A stretch of 22,988 nucleotides of DNA from Methanobacteriota archaeon (GTDB taxonomy: Archaea > Thermoplasmatota > Poseidoniia > MGIII > CG-Epi1): positions 1 to 22,988 of the forward strand of contig JAAZXP010000005.1 in the NCBI GenBank assembly GCA_014240055.1. The letters run 5' to 3'. The notes under the pieces are model-generated. The model searched no databases and was not told where the DNA came from. It saw only the letters and a list, made by a program, of their open reading frames with translations. Every line of letters begins with the position of its first letter. The stretch's first letter is position 1. The translations under genes and the position numbers were made by a program. Below, one piece after another: positions 22,311 through 22,988 of the stretch.

Positions 22311-22988
22311 TGAATTTTTTGATTATAGGTAGTGGAGCTCGAGAACATATTATGGCTGAAAAACTTGTTGAGGCTGGAGCTACTGTTTTTTCGATTATAA
22401 CTAATTCAAATCCAGGCCTAATTCAGTTATCAAAGGATTGTCTCTTAGTTGATGGCTATAATTCTCAAAAAAGCCTCAACAAAATTATAGACTACGGTAC
22501 AACGCATTCTATTGATTGTGTAGTAATAGGCCCCGAAGATCCATTAGCTAATGGTCTATCTGATAAATTTTGGAAGAAGGGGATTGCAGTTGTTGGGCCA
22601 ACGAAAGAATTAGCACAAATAGAAACCAGCAAAGGATTTACCAGAGATTTACTAAATAAATATGGCATAGATTCATCGCCCAAGTTTAAAAGATTTAATA
22701 GTATGGATGGGGCTAGTGCCTTTATTGATGTATTATCTGATGACTACGTAATTAAATTTGATGGTTTGATGGGTGGAAAGGGTGTTAAAGTTTCTGGAGA
22801 ACATCTAAGAAATAAAAGTGAAGGTTTAGATTATTGTCGACATCTCATATCTAATTCAGGTAATTATGTTATTGAAGAAAAGTTGTATGGAGAAGAATTT
22901 TCTTTAATGAGTTTTAGTGACGGGACTAATTTAGCACATATGCCTGCCGTTCAAGATCATAAGAGAGCATACGAAGACGACGTGGGGC
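22310..22988 (+). CDS. purD: Phosphoribosylamine-glycine ligase, N-terminal part (3' end outside window)
   Basis: The first 226 codons are present; the gene runs off the right edge. The product ligates glycine to phosphoribosylamine with ATP in purine synthesis. The opening FLIIGSGAREHIMAEKL is the N-domain signature. VIGPEDPLANGL (about residue 64) is the conserved GPE.PL..G motif. The ATP-grasp region begins with VGPTKELAQIETSKGFTRDL, and the glycine-rich loop reads IKFDGLMGGKGVKVS, in which the usual KADGL..GKGV is slightly altered (Phe for Ala, Met-Gly for Ala-Ala). EEKLYGEEFS follows, as in ATP-grasp enzymes. It is probably translated together with pyrE because of the one-base overlap at 22310. 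Confidence 0.93.
   Translation, partial: MNFLIIGSGAREHIMAEKLVEAGATVFSIITNSNPGLIQLSKDCLLVDGYNSQKSLNKIIDYGTTHSIDCVVIGPEDPLANGLSDKFWKKGIAVVGPTKELAQIETSKGFTRDLLNKYGIDSSPKFKRFNSMDGASAFIDVLSDDYVIKFDGLMGGKGVKVSGEHLRNKSEGLDYCRHLISNSGNYVIEEKLYGEEFSLMSFSDGTNLAHMPAVQDHKRAYEDDVG

Overview
The window looks like a chromosomal segment of an AT-rich marine euryarchaeon, most likely Marine Group II/III (Poseidoniales and relatives, Thermoplasmatota). The archaeal markers are ribosomal protein L15e, a GINS subunit, the EndA tRNA-splicing endonuclease and a type II (archaeal) glyceraldehyde-3-phosphate dehydrogenase. Several genes have a TATA-like box 24-30 bases before the start codon, as in leaderless archaeal transcripts, and there are large CARDB and FtsX-type membrane proteins. 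The lineage is inferred from gene content, not from a database search. Genes are tightly packed: no gap exceeds about 170 bases, many neighbours overlap as TAATG or ATGA, and I see no tRNA, rRNA, IS element, integrase or CRISPR array.

Layout. Bases 1-207 hold the 3' end of an unidentified gene, convergent with a three-gene ABC exporter operon (5816 to 194, minus): an ATPase, a duplicated FtsX-type permease, and a second ATPase with a C-terminal zinc ribbon. Next come endA and a GINS15/51-type gene (7339 to 5883, minus). Divergent from them is the most unusual locus, 7418-12359 (plus). It encodes a 939-residue protein made of a zinc ribbon, about ten membrane helices and a McrB-like AAA+ domain, followed after one base by a 706-residue protein with a McrC/DUF2357-like PD-(D/E)XK nuclease core and a repetitive acidic tail. 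I read this pair as a membrane-anchored McrBC-like system. Archaeal gap follows, behind an 18-base perfect palindrome.

The right half is mostly metabolic. A minus-strand operon purB - THUMP protein - panE-like runs from 16076 to 13433. Divergent from it is a CARDB-repeat cell-surface protein (16172-18724). A CysJ-like flavoprotein reductase and L15e lie on the minus strand (20612 to 18843). A lipid-kinase-like gene, pyrE and the start of purD lie on the plus strand to the end of the window. purB, pyrE and purD make this a nucleotide-biosynthesis neighbourhood.

Most products are recognisable housekeeping proteins. The accessory-like novelty is the McrB/McrC-like pair, which sits among core genes without visible signs of recent transfer.
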